From Rhizobium pisi (GTDB lineage: Bacteria; Pseudomonadota; Alphaproteobacteria; Rhizobiales; Rhizobiaceae), in assembly GCF_003938655.1 (NCBI RefSeq), contig NZ_RJJT01000001.1:455782-519781 (forward strand): a stretch of DNA of 64,000 nt, in the 5' to 3' direction. Positions 26,280-36,768 of this stretch are shown here, one piece after another. The position numbers and the translations under genes are program-made. Position 1 is the stretch's first letter. Every line of letters starts with the position of its first letter. Below the pieces are notes generated by a model. The model was not told the DNA's origin. It made no database searches and saw nothing but the letters and a program-made list of their open reading frames with translations.

Positions 26280-27932
26280 ATGAACGTGGCTTCCCCATCG
26301 ATCTCGACAGTTGACAAGGACTGGTGGCGTGGCGCGGTGATCTACCAGATCTATCCGCGCTCCTACCAGGACTCGAACGGCGACGGCATCGGCGACCTCA
26401 AGGGCATCACCGCCCGCCTGCCGCATGTGGCAAGCCTCGGCGCCGATGCGATCTGGATCTCGCCCTTCTTCACCTCGCCGATGCGCGATTTCGGTTATGA
26501 CGTCTCCGACTATGAGAATGTCGATTCCATCTTCGGTACGCTGGTGGATTTCGACACGCTGATCGCCGAAGCCCATCGCCTCGGCATCCGTGTGATGATC
26601 GACCTCGTCATCTCCCACAGCTCGGACCAGCATCCCTGGTTCGTCCAGAGCCGTTCCAGCAAGACCAACGCCAAGGCCGACTGGTATGTCTGGGCCGATG
26701 CCAAGCCGGACGGCACGCCGCCGAACAACTGGCTGTCGATCTTCGGCGGCTCGGCATGGGCGTGGGATCCGACGCGTATGCAATATTACCTGCACAATTT
26801 CCTGACCTCGCAGCCGGATATGAACCTGCATAACCGGGAAGTGCAGGACCGTCTGCTGGATGTCGTGCGCTTCTGGCTCAATCGCGGGGTCGACGGCTTC
26901 CGCCTCGATACCATCAACTTCTATTTCCACGACCCGCTGCTGCGCGACAATCCGGCGCTCGCGCCCGAACGGCGCAACGCTTCGACGGCGCCGGCGGTCA
27001 ATCCCTATAATTTCCAGGAACATCTCTACGACAAGAACCGCCCCGAAAACCTCGCCTTCCTGAAGCGCTTCCGCGCCGTTCTCGAGGAATTCCCGGCAAT
27101 CGCCGCCGTCGGTGAGGTTGGCGACAGCCAGCGCGGTCTTGAAATCGTCGGCGAATACACCTCCGGCAACGACAAGATGCACATGTGTTATGCCTTCGAG
27201 TTCCTGGCGCCCGATCCGCTGTCGCCGGAGCGCGTCGAGGAAGTCATGCAGGATTTTGAAGCCGCAGCACCCGATGGCTGGGCCTGCTGGGCCTTCTCCA
27301 ACCACGATGTGGTACGCCATGTCAGCCGCTGGGGTGGGCTGGTCGCCGATCACGACGCCTTCGCCAAGCTCTATGCTTCGCTGCTGATGACGCTGCGCGG
27401 CTCCGTCTGCCTCTATCAGGGCGAGGAACTGGGCCTCACCGAGGCTGATCTCGCCTATCAGGATCTCCAGGACCCTTACGGCATCCAGTTCTGGCCGGAA
27501 TTCAAGGGCCGCGACGGCTGCCGCACGCCGATGGTCTGGGACAGCCAGGTCGCCCAGGGCGGCTTCTCCAGCGTCAAGCCGTGGCTGCCGGTGCCGGTCG
27601 AGCATATCCTGCGCGCCGTCAGCGTCCAGCAGGGTGACGAGACTTCGGTGCTGGAGCACTATCGTCGCTTCATCGCCTTCCGCAAGCTGCATCCGGCTTT
27701 TGCCAAGGGCGAGATCGAATTCGAGGAGCAGCAGGGCGATACCCTGGTCTTCACCCGCGAATACGGCAATGAGAAGCTGCTCTGCATCTTCAACATGAGC
27801 CCGGTCGAAGCCGGCGTCACGCTGCCTGCAGGAGAATGGCAGGCATTGACGGGCCATGGCTTTACCAGCAACAACTATGGCGACAAGATCGATATTCCGG
27901 CCTGGGGGGCGTATTTCGCCCGTCTTGCCTAA
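26280..27932 (+). CDS. aglA: Alpha-glucosidase AglA (GH13)
   Basis: Cytoplasmic glycoside hydrolase family 13 enzyme hydrolysing the imported alpha-glucosides. The start WWRGAVIYQIYPRSYQDSNG is canonical. The nucleophile Asp210 is in DGFRLDTINF, the acid/base Glu279 in AVGEVGDS, and the third carboxylate Asp343 in FSNHDVVRH. No signal peptide is present. The 550-residue length is typical. It lies 34 bases after aglG; three 15-base tandem repeats follow before aglK. Confidence 0.96.
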   Translation: MNVASPSISTVDKDWWRGAVIYQIYPRSYQDSNGDGIGDLKGITARLPHVASLGADAIWISPFFTSPMRDFGYDVSDYENVDSIFGTLVDFDTLIAEAHRLGIRVMIDLVISHSSDQHPWFVQSRSSKTNAKADWYVWADAKPDGTPPNNWLSIFGGSAWAWDPTRMQYYLHNFLTSQPDMNLHNREVQDRLLDVVRFWLNRGVDGFRLDTINFYFHDPLLRDNPALAPERRNASTAPAVNPYNFQEHLYDKNRPENLAFLKRFRAVLEEFPAIAAVGEVGDSQRGLEIVGEYTSGNDKMHMCYAFEFLAPDPLSPERVEEVMQDFEAAAPDGWACWAFSNHDVVRHVSRWGGLVADHDAFAKLYASLLMTLRGSVCLYQGEELGLTEADLAYQDLQDPYGIQFWPEFKGRDGCRTPMVWDSQVAQGGFSSVKPWLPVPVEHILRAVSVQQGDETSVLEHYRRFIAFRKLHPAFAKGEIEFEEQQGDTLVFTREYGNEKLLCIFNMSPVEAGVTLPAGEWQALTGHGFTSNNYGDKIDIPAWGAYFARLA

Positions 27933-27975
27933 GGAACGCAGGCCTAGGGAATACAGGCCCAGGGAACACAGGGAG
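27931..27975 (+). repeat. Three imperfect 15-base tandem repeats between aglA and aglK
   Basis: Units AAGGAACGCAGGCCT, AGGGAATACAGGCCC and AGGGAACACAGGGAG run from the aglA stop codon to the aglK ribosome site. The last unit supplies the purine-rich sequence used by aglK. Repeat number may differ between strains. Confidence 0.7.
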
Positions 27976-27981
27976 AGAGAA

Positions 27982-29070
<1,089 letters not shown>

Positions 29071-29186
29071 GGCAGCCATTTTTGGGGTAATAATACCAGA
29101 AATTGTGCGGGACGGGCCGAATTCTCACTTTCTGTTAAAGATCGGCTGCTACCTTTTCCCAGTCAATTTATGAGGGGGATAAGCAA

Positions 29187-29600
29187 GTGGCCGCTTCCAA
29201 TCCGTCACAGCCAAAATCTCATTTCCTGAGCAAGGAAGAATCCTTCATGTATGACCGCGAGGCGCGGTTCAAGATGGAGGACACCATGAACGCCGCGCGC
29301 ATCGAATATACGGAAAAGGGCGTTATGCACGCGGCTTCGCGCCGCTGCGATATCGTCCGGATCTCGATGAGCAGCGCGACGCTCGCGATTCTGACCCAGT
29401 TCAACCTGCCGAAGCAGTTCTATCTGGATATTCCGGATGCTCGCATCACCAAGGTCGGTTGCCTGCTGATGAAGGTCAACGCCAACAATACCGTGGAAGT
29501 TCGCTTCCTGCGCCTGCTGACGCAGAAGGAACTGAACAAGATCTTCGTCTACAGCACCCATCCGGCGCATCGCGACTACGTCCTCGATATCCGCGCCTGA
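29187..29600 (+). CDS. Small PilZ-like protein
   Basis: A 137-residue soluble protein with a region ASRRCDIVRISMSSATL in which the R-x-x-D-I-x-x-x-S-x-S spacing resembles the PilZ c-di-GMP binding fold; the usual RxxxR motif near the N-terminus is not clear. The start is GTG 29187 with GAGGGGG upstream. The gene stands alone between aglK and a bidirectional terminator. Binding of c-di-GMP is only a possibility. Confidence 0.6.
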   Translation: MAASNPSQPKSHFLSKEESFMYDREARFKMEDTMNAARIEYTEKGVMHAASRRCDIVRISMSSATLAILTQFNLPKQFYLDIPDARITKVGCLLMKVNANNTVEVRFLRLLTQKELNKIFVYSTHPAHRDYVLDIRA

Positions 29601-29626
29601 CGGATAGCACCGGACCGACGAAATTA

Positions 29627-29663
29627 AAAAACCGCGGGGTGCTTCGCGCGCGCCGCGGTTTTT
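29627..29663. terminator. Bidirectional terminator between the PilZ-like gene and edd
   Basis: The stem AAAAACCGCGG (29627-29637) / CCGCGGTTTTT (29653-29663) has A-runs and T-runs on both sides, so it can act for the plus-strand gene and the convergent zwf-pgl-edd operon. Confidence 0.85.
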
Positions 29664-29685
29664 CATTTGCCCCGAGCGTCTGGGC

Positions 29686-31506
29686 TCAGTGGAAGAGCAC
29701 GCTGGCGCCCTGATCCGAAGCTCCAACGGCGCGGCGGAACGGCGCGAAGAGTTCGCGGCCCATGCCGAATTCATTGTCGGAAAGATCGATCGTCACCGGT
29801 TCACGCTCGGCCATGTCGGCCGCATCGACGAGCACTTCTAGCGTGCCCTTGATCGCGTCCAGGCGAATGATGTCGCCGTCCTTGATGCGGGCGATCGGGC
29901 CGCCGTCGACTGCCTCCGGCGTGACGTGGATCGCCGCCGGCACCTTGCCTGATGCGCCGGACATGCGCCCGTCGGTCAGGAGCGCCACGCGGAAACCGCG
30001 GTCCTGCAGCACGCCGAGCGGCGGGGTCAGCTTGTGAAGTTCCGGCATGCCGTTCGCCTTCGGGCCCTGGAAGCGCACGACGGCGACGAAATCGCGGTTG
30101 AGCTTGCCTTCCTTGAAGGCGTCCTGCAGTTCCTGCTGGCTGTGGAAGATGATCGCTGGCGCCTCGATCACGTGGCGTTCCGGCTTGACGGCAGAAATCT
30201 TGATGACGGCCTTGCCGAGGTTGCCGCGCAGCATCTTCAGCCCGCCATTCGCCTGGAAGGGCGTCTCGATGCTGGAGAGCACCTTCGGATCGTGGCTCTT
30301 TTCCGGCGAGCGCTGGCGCATGACCGCACCGTTGTCGCCGAGCAGGGCATCGATTGTATAGGCTTCGAGACCTTGGCCGAAGACGGTGCGGACGTCGTCA
30401 TGCACGAGGCCGTGCTTCAGGAGTTCCTTGATGAGGAAGCCCATCCCGCCGGCGGCCTGGAAATGGTTCACGTCTGCAAGTCCGTTCGGATAGACACGGG
30501 CCAGCAGCGGAACGATCTCTGAAAGCTCGGCGATGTCCTGCCAGGTGAGCTGGATGCCGGCTGCCCGCGCCATGGCGACAAGGTGCAGCGTGTGGTTGGT
30601 CGAGCCGCCGGTGGCATGCAGGCCGACGACGCCGTTGACGATCGAACGCTCGTCGATCATCTCGCCCGCCGGGGTGAATTCATTGCCGAGCGCGGTGATC
30701 GCCAGCGCCCGTTTGGCGGCCTCCCGTGTCAGTGCCTCGCGTAAGGGCGTGCCTGGATTGATGAAAGAGGAGCCGGGCATATGGAAGCCCATGATCTCCA
30801 TCAGCATCTGGTTGGAATTGGCAGTGCCGTAGAAGGTGCAGGTGCCTGGGCCGTGATAGGATTTCGATTCCGCCTCCAGCAGTTCGTCGCGGCCGACCTT
30901 GCCCTCGGCAAAGAGCTGGCGCACGCGCGACTTCTCGTCGTTCGGTAGGCCTGTCGTCATCGGACCGGCCGGAACGAAGATCGACGGCAGGTGCCCGAAG
31001 GAGAGCGCCGCGATGACGAGGCCCGGCACGATCTTGTCGCAGACGCCGAGGAAGAGGGCGGCATCGAACATGTTGTGCGACAGGCCGACGCCCGCAGACA
31101 TTGCAATCAGGTCGCGCGAGAAGAGCGACAGCTCCATGCCCGGCTGTCCCTGGGTGACGCCGTCGCACATGGCAGGCACGCCACCTGCCACCTGCGCGAC
31201 GCCGCCGGCCTTGGCGGCCGCCTCGCGGATGATCGCAGGATAGGTCTCGAACGGCTGGTGAGCCGAGAGCATGTCGTTATAGGCGGTGATGATGCCGAGA
31301 TTGGGTATGCGGTCGCCGGCGAGCGCATCCTTCTCGGTGGGGGAACAGACCGCAAAACCATGGGCCAGGTTGGCGCAGCCGAGCACAGAGCGCGCGACAC
31401 CCTTGGACGCCGCGGCGCGCAGGCGTTCCAGATAGCGCTCGCGAGTGGGCTTCGAGCGTTCGACAATGCGGTTGGTGATCGCAGCAATGCGTGCGTGAGC
31501 GGACAT
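29686..31506 (-). CDS. edd: 6-phosphogluconate dehydratase (Entner-Doudoroff)
   Basis: Converts 6-phosphogluconate to 2-keto-3-deoxy-6-phosphogluconate. The IlvD/Edd family is recognised by [20 protein letters not shown], a [20 protein letters not shown] segment, the [19 protein letters not shown] block and [19 protein letters not shown]. Cys residues for the Fe-S cluster are in AMCDGV and TCTFYGT. The 606-residue length is normal for Edd. It is the third gene of the zwf-pgl-edd operon, 68 bases after pgl. Confidence 0.97.
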   Translation of the reverse strand: MSAHARIAAITNRIVERSKPTRERYLERLRAAASKGVARSVLGCANLAHGFAVCSPTEKDALAGDRIPNLGIITAYNDMLSAHQPFETYPAIIREAAAKAGGVAQVAGGVPAMCDGVTQGQPGMELSLFSRDLIAMSAGVGLSHNMFDAALFLGVCDKIVPGLVIAALSFGHLPSIFVPAGPMTTGLPNDEKSRVRQLFAEGKVGRDELLEAESKSYHGPGTCTFYGTANSNQMLMEIMGFHMPGSSFINPGTPLREALTREAAKRALAITALGNEFTPAGEMIDERSIVNGVVGLHATGGSTNHTLHLVAMARAAGIQLTWQDIAELSEIVPLLARVYPNGLADVNHFQAAGGMGFLIKELLKHGLVHDDVRTVFGQGLEAYTIDALLGDNGAVMRQRSPEKSHDPKVLSSIETPFQANGGLKMLRGNLGKAVIKISAVKPERHVIEAPAIIFHSQQELQDAFKEGKLNRDFVAVVRFQGPKANGMPELHKLTPPLGVLQDRGFRVALLTDGRMSGASGKVPAAIHVTPEAVDGGPIARIKDGDIIRLDAIKGTLEVLVDAADMAEREPVTIDLSDNEFGMGRELFAPFRRAVGASDQGASVLFH

Positions 31507-31574
31507 GGAATATCCCTGCCTTGTTCTGGTTCGTCTCTGTTTGTTCGCCGGCTCCGGCGGCCTGTCAGGCCGTA

Positions 31575-32273
31575 TCAGGGAGCCCAGTAAATCTCGACCG
31601 GGGAAGTGGCCCGGCGCAGGATGGCGCGGATCGGCATTTCTGCCTCGTCACCGCTGCCTTCCGCCTTGGCGAGAACGTCTTTTTTGCCTTCGCCCTCAAT
31701 ATGGAGAACCAGGAGTGCGGCATCCTGAAGACTGGAGAAGGTGAAGGTCAGGCGCGGCTCGCCGGCCCCCTCCGCTTCCATGGTGATGATGCCACGCGGC
31801 GTCGAAGCGTCGAGCGCCTCGGCAAGATTGCTGCCGCCGGGAAAGAACGAGGCGGTGTGGCCGTCGCCGCCCATGCCGAGGATGACCACGTCGAAGGGGA
31901 TGCCAATCTCTGCGCTCTTTACCGTCGCAAGCCGTGCGGCCTCCTCGACAGAGGCCGCTGGCTGGTAAAGCGGCACAAAACGCGCCGCCTTCGCCTTGTT
32001 CTGCAACAGATTGGCATCGACCAGCAGGTGGTTCGAGCGCGCATTGTCGGCCGGAACGAAGCGTTCGTCGACAAGGGTGATCGTCACCTTGTCCCAGGCG
32101 ATGTCGTGTGTCGACAGCACCTGGAAGAAGACTTTCGGCGTGGAGCCGCCGGAAACGGCGATGGATGCAGCTCCGCGGGCGGCAATCGCTGCCGAAAGCG
32201 TGGTGGCGACCTTGTCGGCGAGGCTGTCGGCGAGGTCTGCGGCGCTGGCGAAGGAATGCAGGGTCGATGCCAT
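31575..32273 (-). CDS. pgl: 6-phosphogluconolactonase
   Basis: The 232-residue protein hydrolyses 6-phosphogluconolactone made by Zwf. It belongs to the DevB/SOL family, shown by the [15 protein letters not shown] motif, [12 protein letters not shown] with NARSNHLL, and [19 protein letters not shown] chose the ATG at 32273 because AGGAGG precedes it by 5 bases; upstream in-frame codons lie in the zwf-pgl gap. It starts 10 bases after the zwf stop. Confidence 0.95.
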   Translation of the reverse strand: MASTLHSFASAADLADSLADKVATTLSAAIAARGAASIAVSGGSTPKVFFQVLSTHDIAWDKVTITLVDERFVPADNARSNHLLVDANLLQNKAKAARFVPLYQPAASVEEAARLATVKSAEIGIPFDVVILGMGGDGHTASFFPGGSNLAEALDASTPRGIITMEAEGAGEPRLTFTFSSLQDAALLVLHIEGEGKKDVLAKAEGSGDEAEMPIRAILRRATSPVEIYWAP

Positions 32274-32283
32274 CGATTTCCTC

Positions 32284-33759
32284 CTAGATATCGTCATGCC
32301 AGGTGCGGCCGTCACGCTCGATCAGCGCGATGGCCTGGCTCGGGCCCCAGGTACCGGCCGTATAGCCCTGTACCTGCTGGCCGGTCGTTTCCCAACCCTT
32401 GAGGATCGGGTCGACCCATCTCCATGCCGCCTCCACTTCGTCGCGACGCATGAACAACGTCTGGTTGGAGCGGATCACGTCCATCAGCAGGCGCTCGTAG
32501 GCGTCGGGATTGCGGACGTTGAAGGCCTGGGCGAAGCTCATGTCGAGCGACACGTTGCGCAGGCGCATCCCGCCCGGGCCTGGATCCTTGATCATCAGCG
32601 ACTGCTTGACGCCCTCATCCGGCTGCAGGCGGATGATCAGCTGGTTGGCGACGATGCGCCCGGCCGCCTGGTCGAAGATCGCATGCGGGATCGGCTTGAA
32701 GGTAATGACGATCTCCGACATGCGCCCGGCAAGGCGCTTGCCGGTTCTGATGTAGAAGGGAACGCCCGCCCAGCGCCAGTTGTTGATCTCGGCCTTGATG
32801 GCGACGAAGGTTTCGGTGTTCGAGACGCCGCCTTCGAGCTCTTCAAGGTAGCCCTTGACCGGCCCGCTGCCCGATGCGCCGGCGCGATACTGGCCGCGGA
32901 CCGTCGCCTGCTCGACATTGGAGGCGTCGAGCGGCTTCAGCGCGCGCAGCACCTTCAGCTTCTCGTCGCGCACCGCTTCCGAATCCATCGACGAGGGCAC
33001 CTCCATCGCTGTTAGGCAGAGCAGCTGCAGGATGTGGTTCTGCACCATGTCGCGCAGCGCGCCGGCGGTATCGTAATAGCCTGCGCGGCCCTCGAGGCCG
33101 ACCGATTCAGCCACGGTAATCTGCACGTGGTCGATGTAATTGGCGTTCCACAGCGGCTCATAGAGCGCATTGGCAAAGCGCAGGGCCATCAGGTTCTGCA
33201 CGGTTTCCTTGCCGAGATAGTGGTCGATACGGAAGATCTGCTCTTCCTTGAAAACACGGCCGATCGTGTCGTTGAGCTGCAGCGCCGAAGCAAGGTCGCG
33301 GCCGATCGGCTTTTCGACGACGATGCGGGTCGACTTGGTGATCAGCTTGTGCTCGTGGATCTTCTGCGAGATATCGCCGAAGATGCCGGGCGCGACGGCG
33401 AGATAAAAGGCGCGCACGCGATCCTTGCCTTCATCGAGCAGCTTCTTCAGCTGATCCCAGCCGCTGTCGGTGCGGGCATCGACCGAGACGTAGTAGAGAC
33501 GGGCGCAGAACTTCTCCACTTCCTTGTCGTCATATTCGCCCTTCTTCAGGTGTTCCTTCAGCGCATCACGGGCGAATTTGCGGTATTCCTCGTCTGTCAG
33601 CGGGCTGCGAGAGGCGCCGATCACGCGGGTCGGTTCGCCGAACTGGCCTTCGATCTGGCGATGATAGAGGGCGGGCAGCAACTTGCGTTCTGCAAGGTCG
33701 CCGCTGCCGCCGAAGACGACGTAATCAAAAGGCTCAACGGGAATGATTTGGCTGCTCAT
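32284..33759 (-). CDS. zwf: Glucose-6-phosphate 1-dehydrogenase
   Basis: Oxidises glucose-6-phosphate to the lactone with NAD(P). The Rossmann motif VVFGGSGDLAERKLLPALY is at the N-terminus and the active-site RIDHYLGKETVQNL is near residue 180, with IVVEKPIGRDLASA before it. With ATG 33759 the protein has 491 residues, typical for rhizobia; an upstream TTG is less likely. It heads the zwf-pgl-edd operon, the main hexose route in rhizobia. The upstream 135 bases hold no gene. Confidence 0.97.
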   Translation of the reverse strand: MSSQIIPVEPFDYVVFGGSGDLAERKLLPALYHRQIEGQFGEPTRVIGASRSPLTDEEYRKFARDALKEHLKKGEYDDKEVEKFCARLYYVSVDARTDSGWDQLKKLLDEGKDRVRAFYLAVAPGIFGDISQKIHEHKLITKSTRIVVEKPIGRDLASALQLNDTIGRVFKEEQIFRIDHYLGKETVQNLMALRFANALYEPLWNANYIDHVQITVAESVGLEGRAGYYDTAGALRDMVQNHILQLLCLTAMEVPSSMDSEAVRDEKLKVLRALKPLDASNVEQATVRGQYRAGASGSGPVKGYLEELEGGVSNTETFVAIKAEINNWRWAGVPFYIRTGKRLAGRMSEIVITFKPIPHAIFDQAAGRIVANQLIIRLQPDEGVKQSLMIKDPGPGGMRLRNVSLDMSFAQAFNVRNPDAYERLLMDVIRSNQTLFMRRDEVEAAWRWVDPILKGWETTGQQVQGYTAGTWGPSQAIALIERDGRTWHDDI

Positions 33760-33894
33760 GAGCTTGTCTCTCAATCAGGCTTGGTTGACGGCTCTTTTAA
33801 TCTAATCGATTTAAAAAAGCCAGTGTGCAGTGCAATGAATCTGTCAGGCACCGGTTTTAGAGCGAATTTCCGGAAGAGGAAATCCGCAAACGGA

Positions 33895-35193
33895 CTAAAA
33901 CTTGTCGCGAAGCGCAAACCACGACAAGGCAAGGAAAAGCAACGGCGCCCGCATTCGGGCACCGCCTGGAAAGGCCGGAATATCGAGCGACTTGAAAAGA
34001 TCGAGATCGCCGGACTTTCCAAGCACCGCTTCCGCATAGAGCTTGCCACAGTAGTTTGACAGCATGACGCCATGGCCGGAATAACCGCCGATTGAGGTGA
34101 CACCCGGCATGACCTCGCGCACGAAAGGCTGGCGCGGCATGGTGATGCCGACGCTGCCGCCCCACGCATGGGTGATTTCGATATTCTCGAGTGCGGGATA
34201 GATCTCGGCGATCTGCCGGCGGATGTGCTGCGAAATGTCTCGCGGATTGTCTGCGGTATAGGCCTCCCGTCCGCCGAACAGCAGGCGGCCGTCTCCGAAT
34301 TTGCGGAAATAGCGCACGACGAAGCGCGAATCGGCCACGGCCTCGCTGCCCGGCAGTACATCGGGATGGCCGTCGAGTGGGGCGGTCGCGCCGATGAAGG
34401 AGCGGATCGGCATGACATGGCTTGCCGTCACCGGTTCGAGGCCATCGATATAGCCGTCGCAGGCGATCAGCGCGCGCTCGGCGGTGATCGTCCCTCTTTC
34501 GGTTTCGATCGTCACCTTGCCGCCGCTCTGGCGGATCGCCGTTGCCTTGCTCATCTCGAAGATCGCGGCACCGGCGTTGGCGGCGACCCGCGCCAGCCCG
34601 ACCAGCAGCTTCAGCGGATGGATATGGCCGGTGCCGACGTCACGCACGCCGCAGTGGAAACGCTTCGAACCCAGCCTATCCTGCGTTTCCTTCTCGTCCA
34701 TGAAACTGATGTGCGGATAGCCGTAGCGCAGTGCCGCAATCTCGGCATTTTCGTAATAGTCGCGTTTGTAGCTCGCCTTGTGCGCGACGTTGAGCTGACC
34801 GGGCACATAGTCAATCTCGATCTGATGCTCGCGGGAGAAATCGATGAGATGGCGCTTGGCCGCCTCGGCAAGATCGAACAGCGCTCTCGAGCGTTCGTAG
34901 CCAATCTTCCTTTCGAGTTCTTCCGGCCACCATCGCTGGCCGGTGCCGAGTTGGCCGCCATTGCGACCTGAGGCCCCGTCGCCGAAGCGGCAGGCCTCGA
35001 TCAGGACTACCGAGACACCTGATCTGGCCAGATTGTAGGCGGCCTGCAGGCCGGTATATCCGCCGCCGACGATGGCGACATCGCATGTCCTAGAACCGTC
35101 GAGAGCGGGATAGGTGGGCCGCTCGCCGACGGTTGCCTGATACCAGGATAATCCCGGCGCGATCGGGCTCTGCCACATCTCGTTCGATGCCAT
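33895..35193 (-). CDS. FAD-dependent amine/amino acid oxidase (gamma-glutamylputrescine oxidase type)
   Basis: A 432-residue DAO-family flavoprotein. The FAD site is CDVAIVGGGYTGLQAAYNLA, followed by SGRNGGQLGTGQRWW, the signature of the OrdL/PuuB branch. The C-terminal domain has AWGGSVGITMPRQPF and a GGYSGHGVMLSNYCGKLYAE block. It lies 10 bases after a glutamine-synthetase-like gene on the same strand, the PuuA-PuuB arrangement, so it probably oxidises a gamma-glutamylated amine such as gamma-glutamylputrescine. The exact substrate is inferred. Confidence 0.88.
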   Translation of the reverse strand: MASNEMWQSPIAPGLSWYQATVGERPTYPALDGSRTCDVAIVGGGYTGLQAAYNLARSGVSVVLIEACRFGDGASGRNGGQLGTGQRWWPEELERKIGYERSRALFDLAEAAKRHLIDFSREHQIEIDYVPGQLNVAHKASYKRDYYENAEIAALRYGYPHISFMDEKETQDRLGSKRFHCGVRDVGTGHIHPLKLLVGLARVAANAGAAIFEMSKATAIRQSGGKVTIETERGTITAERALIACDGYIDGLEPVTASHVMPIRSFIGATAPLDGHPDVLPGSEAVADSRFVVRYFRKFGDGRLLFGGREAYTADNPRDISQHIRRQIAEIYPALENIEITHAWGGSVGITMPRQPFVREVMPGVTSIGGYSGHGVMLSNYCGKLYAEAVLGKSGDLDLFKSLDIPAFPGGARMRAPLLFLALSWFALRDKF

Positions 35194-35203
35194 GACAATC
35201 CCC

Positions 35204-36640
35204 TCACACGTTGAGCAGAAGGAATTCCCGCTCCCAGGGGCTGATCACCTGCATGAAAGTCTCGAACTCGCCGCGTTTGACACCGGCATAAAGGCCGATG
35301 AACTGCGCGCCGAAGATTTCCTCGAAGGCAGGCTCGTCTTCCAGCAGCGCCACCGCTTCCAGCAGGCCGCGCGGCAGGTCGATCGAGCCTTCATTGGCCG
35401 AATCCTCGGTCGGCGCGGTCGGTTCGATCTCCTTCATGATGCCGAGCAGACCGGCAGCAAGCGAAGCGGCGAGCGCCAGATACGGATTGGCGTCCGAGCT
35501 CGGCAGCCGGTTTTCCACGCGCCGCGCCTGCGGATCGGAAACCGGAACGCGGAAGGCCGTCGTGCGATTGTCGTAACCCCAGGCATTGTTGACTGGGCAG
35601 GACATATCCGGCTGCAGGCGGCGATAGGAATTCACGTAGGGGGCGAGCATCGCAAGCGCGCTCGGCACGTATTTCTGCATGCCGCCGATGAAATGGAAGA
35701 ACTCCTTCGAAGCCGAACCATCCGCATTGGAGAAGACGTTCTTGCCCGTGTCGATGTTCACCACCGACTGGTGGATATGCATCGCCGAACCCGGCTGGCC
35801 CTGCATCGGCTTGGCCATGAAGGTGGCGTAGATATCGTGCTTCAGCGCCGCCTCGCGGATCGTGCGCTTGAACAGGAACACCTGGTCGGCAAGCTCGATC
35901 GGATTGCCGTGGCGCAGGTTGATCTCGAGCTGCGCCGGTCCCTCTTCATGGATCAGCGTATCGATCTCCAGCCCCTGCTTCTCCGAGAAATGGTAAATGT
36001 CGTCGATCAATTCGTCGAATTCGTTGATGCCGGCGATCGAATAGCCCTGGCCCCCAAGGATCGAGCGGCCGGACCGGCCTTTCGGCGGGTGCAGCGGATA
36101 GTCTGGATCGTCGTTTTTGGCGACCAGGTAGAATTCGATCTCGGGCGCGACGATCGGCTTCCAGCCGCGGTCATGATAGAGGCTCATGATGCGCTTCAGC
36201 ACGTTACGCGGCGTATAGGGCACTTCTCCGCCGTCCGAATCGACGATGTCGCAGATCACCTGCGCCGTCGGGTCGGTTTCCCAGGGCACGACCGACAGCG
36301 TCGAAAGGTCCGGCATCAGCTTCAGGTCGCTGTCGCGCGGCTCGTATCGGAAGCTTTCCGTCTCGTCGGGATATTCACCCGAAATCGTATGCCGGTAGAT
36401 CGCCGAAGGCAGCGCCAGCGAGGTGTTCGAGGTGAATTTCGAGCTCGGCATCATCTTGCCGCGCGGAACGCCGGCAAGGTCCGGCGTGATGCATTCGATG
36501 TCTTCGATGCCCCTGTCCCGCAGCCACCGCGCTGCTTCCTTCCAGTTCGCAACGCCGCGCAGGGATCCGGGGTCCGGGGGAGCTTTCGTCGAGGCGGGTA
36601 CGTTTCTGGCAGGCTTCAGCGTCGTCTTTTTTGGGGACAT
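35204..36640 (-). CDS. Glutamine synthetase family ligase (gamma-glutamyl-amine synthetase type)
   Basis: The protein has a glutamine-synthetase fold: APEIEFYLVAKND contributes the metal ligands, HEEGPAQLEINL follows, the His loop is GSAMHIHQSVVN, and the C-terminal domain has RRVENRLPSSDANPYLALAA. At 478 residues it matches PuuA-like enzymes, which attach glutamate to putrescine or other amines, rather than being clearly the nitrogen-assimilating GlnA. The adjacent FAD oxidase supports amine catabolism. ATG 36640 is used; its ribosome site is weak and the frame is open to 36691. Confidence 0.88.
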   Translation of the reverse strand: MSPKKTTLKPARNVPASTKAPPDPGSLRGVANWKEAARWLRDRGIEDIECITPDLAGVPRGKMMPSSKFTSNTSLALPSAIYRHTISGEYPDETESFRYEPRDSDLKLMPDLSTLSVVPWETDPTAQVICDIVDSDGGEVPYTPRNVLKRIMSLYHDRGWKPIVAPEIEFYLVAKNDDPDYPLHPPKGRSGRSILGGQGYSIAGINEFDELIDDIYHFSEKQGLEIDTLIHEEGPAQLEINLRHGNPIELADQVFLFKRTIREAALKHDIYATFMAKPMQGQPGSAMHIHQSVVNIDTGKNVFSNADGSASKEFFHFIGGMQKYVPSALAMLAPYVNSYRRLQPDMSCPVNNAWGYDNRTTAFRVPVSDPQARRVENRLPSSDANPYLALAASLAAGLLGIMKEIEPTAPTEDSANEGSIDLPRGLLEAVALLEDEPAFEEIFGAQFIGLYAGVKRGEFETFMQVISPWEREFLLLNV

Positions 36641-36768
36641 GACACACCGGTTTGCGTTGATCGTGGCGCCATCATAACCAGACTTTGCCAATTGGCGAGG
36701 GGTGGCACACGTTGACTTTCGCCCTTTGATGGAAAAAGAAGACGCGATTTTTCATCGGGGAAACGGGT

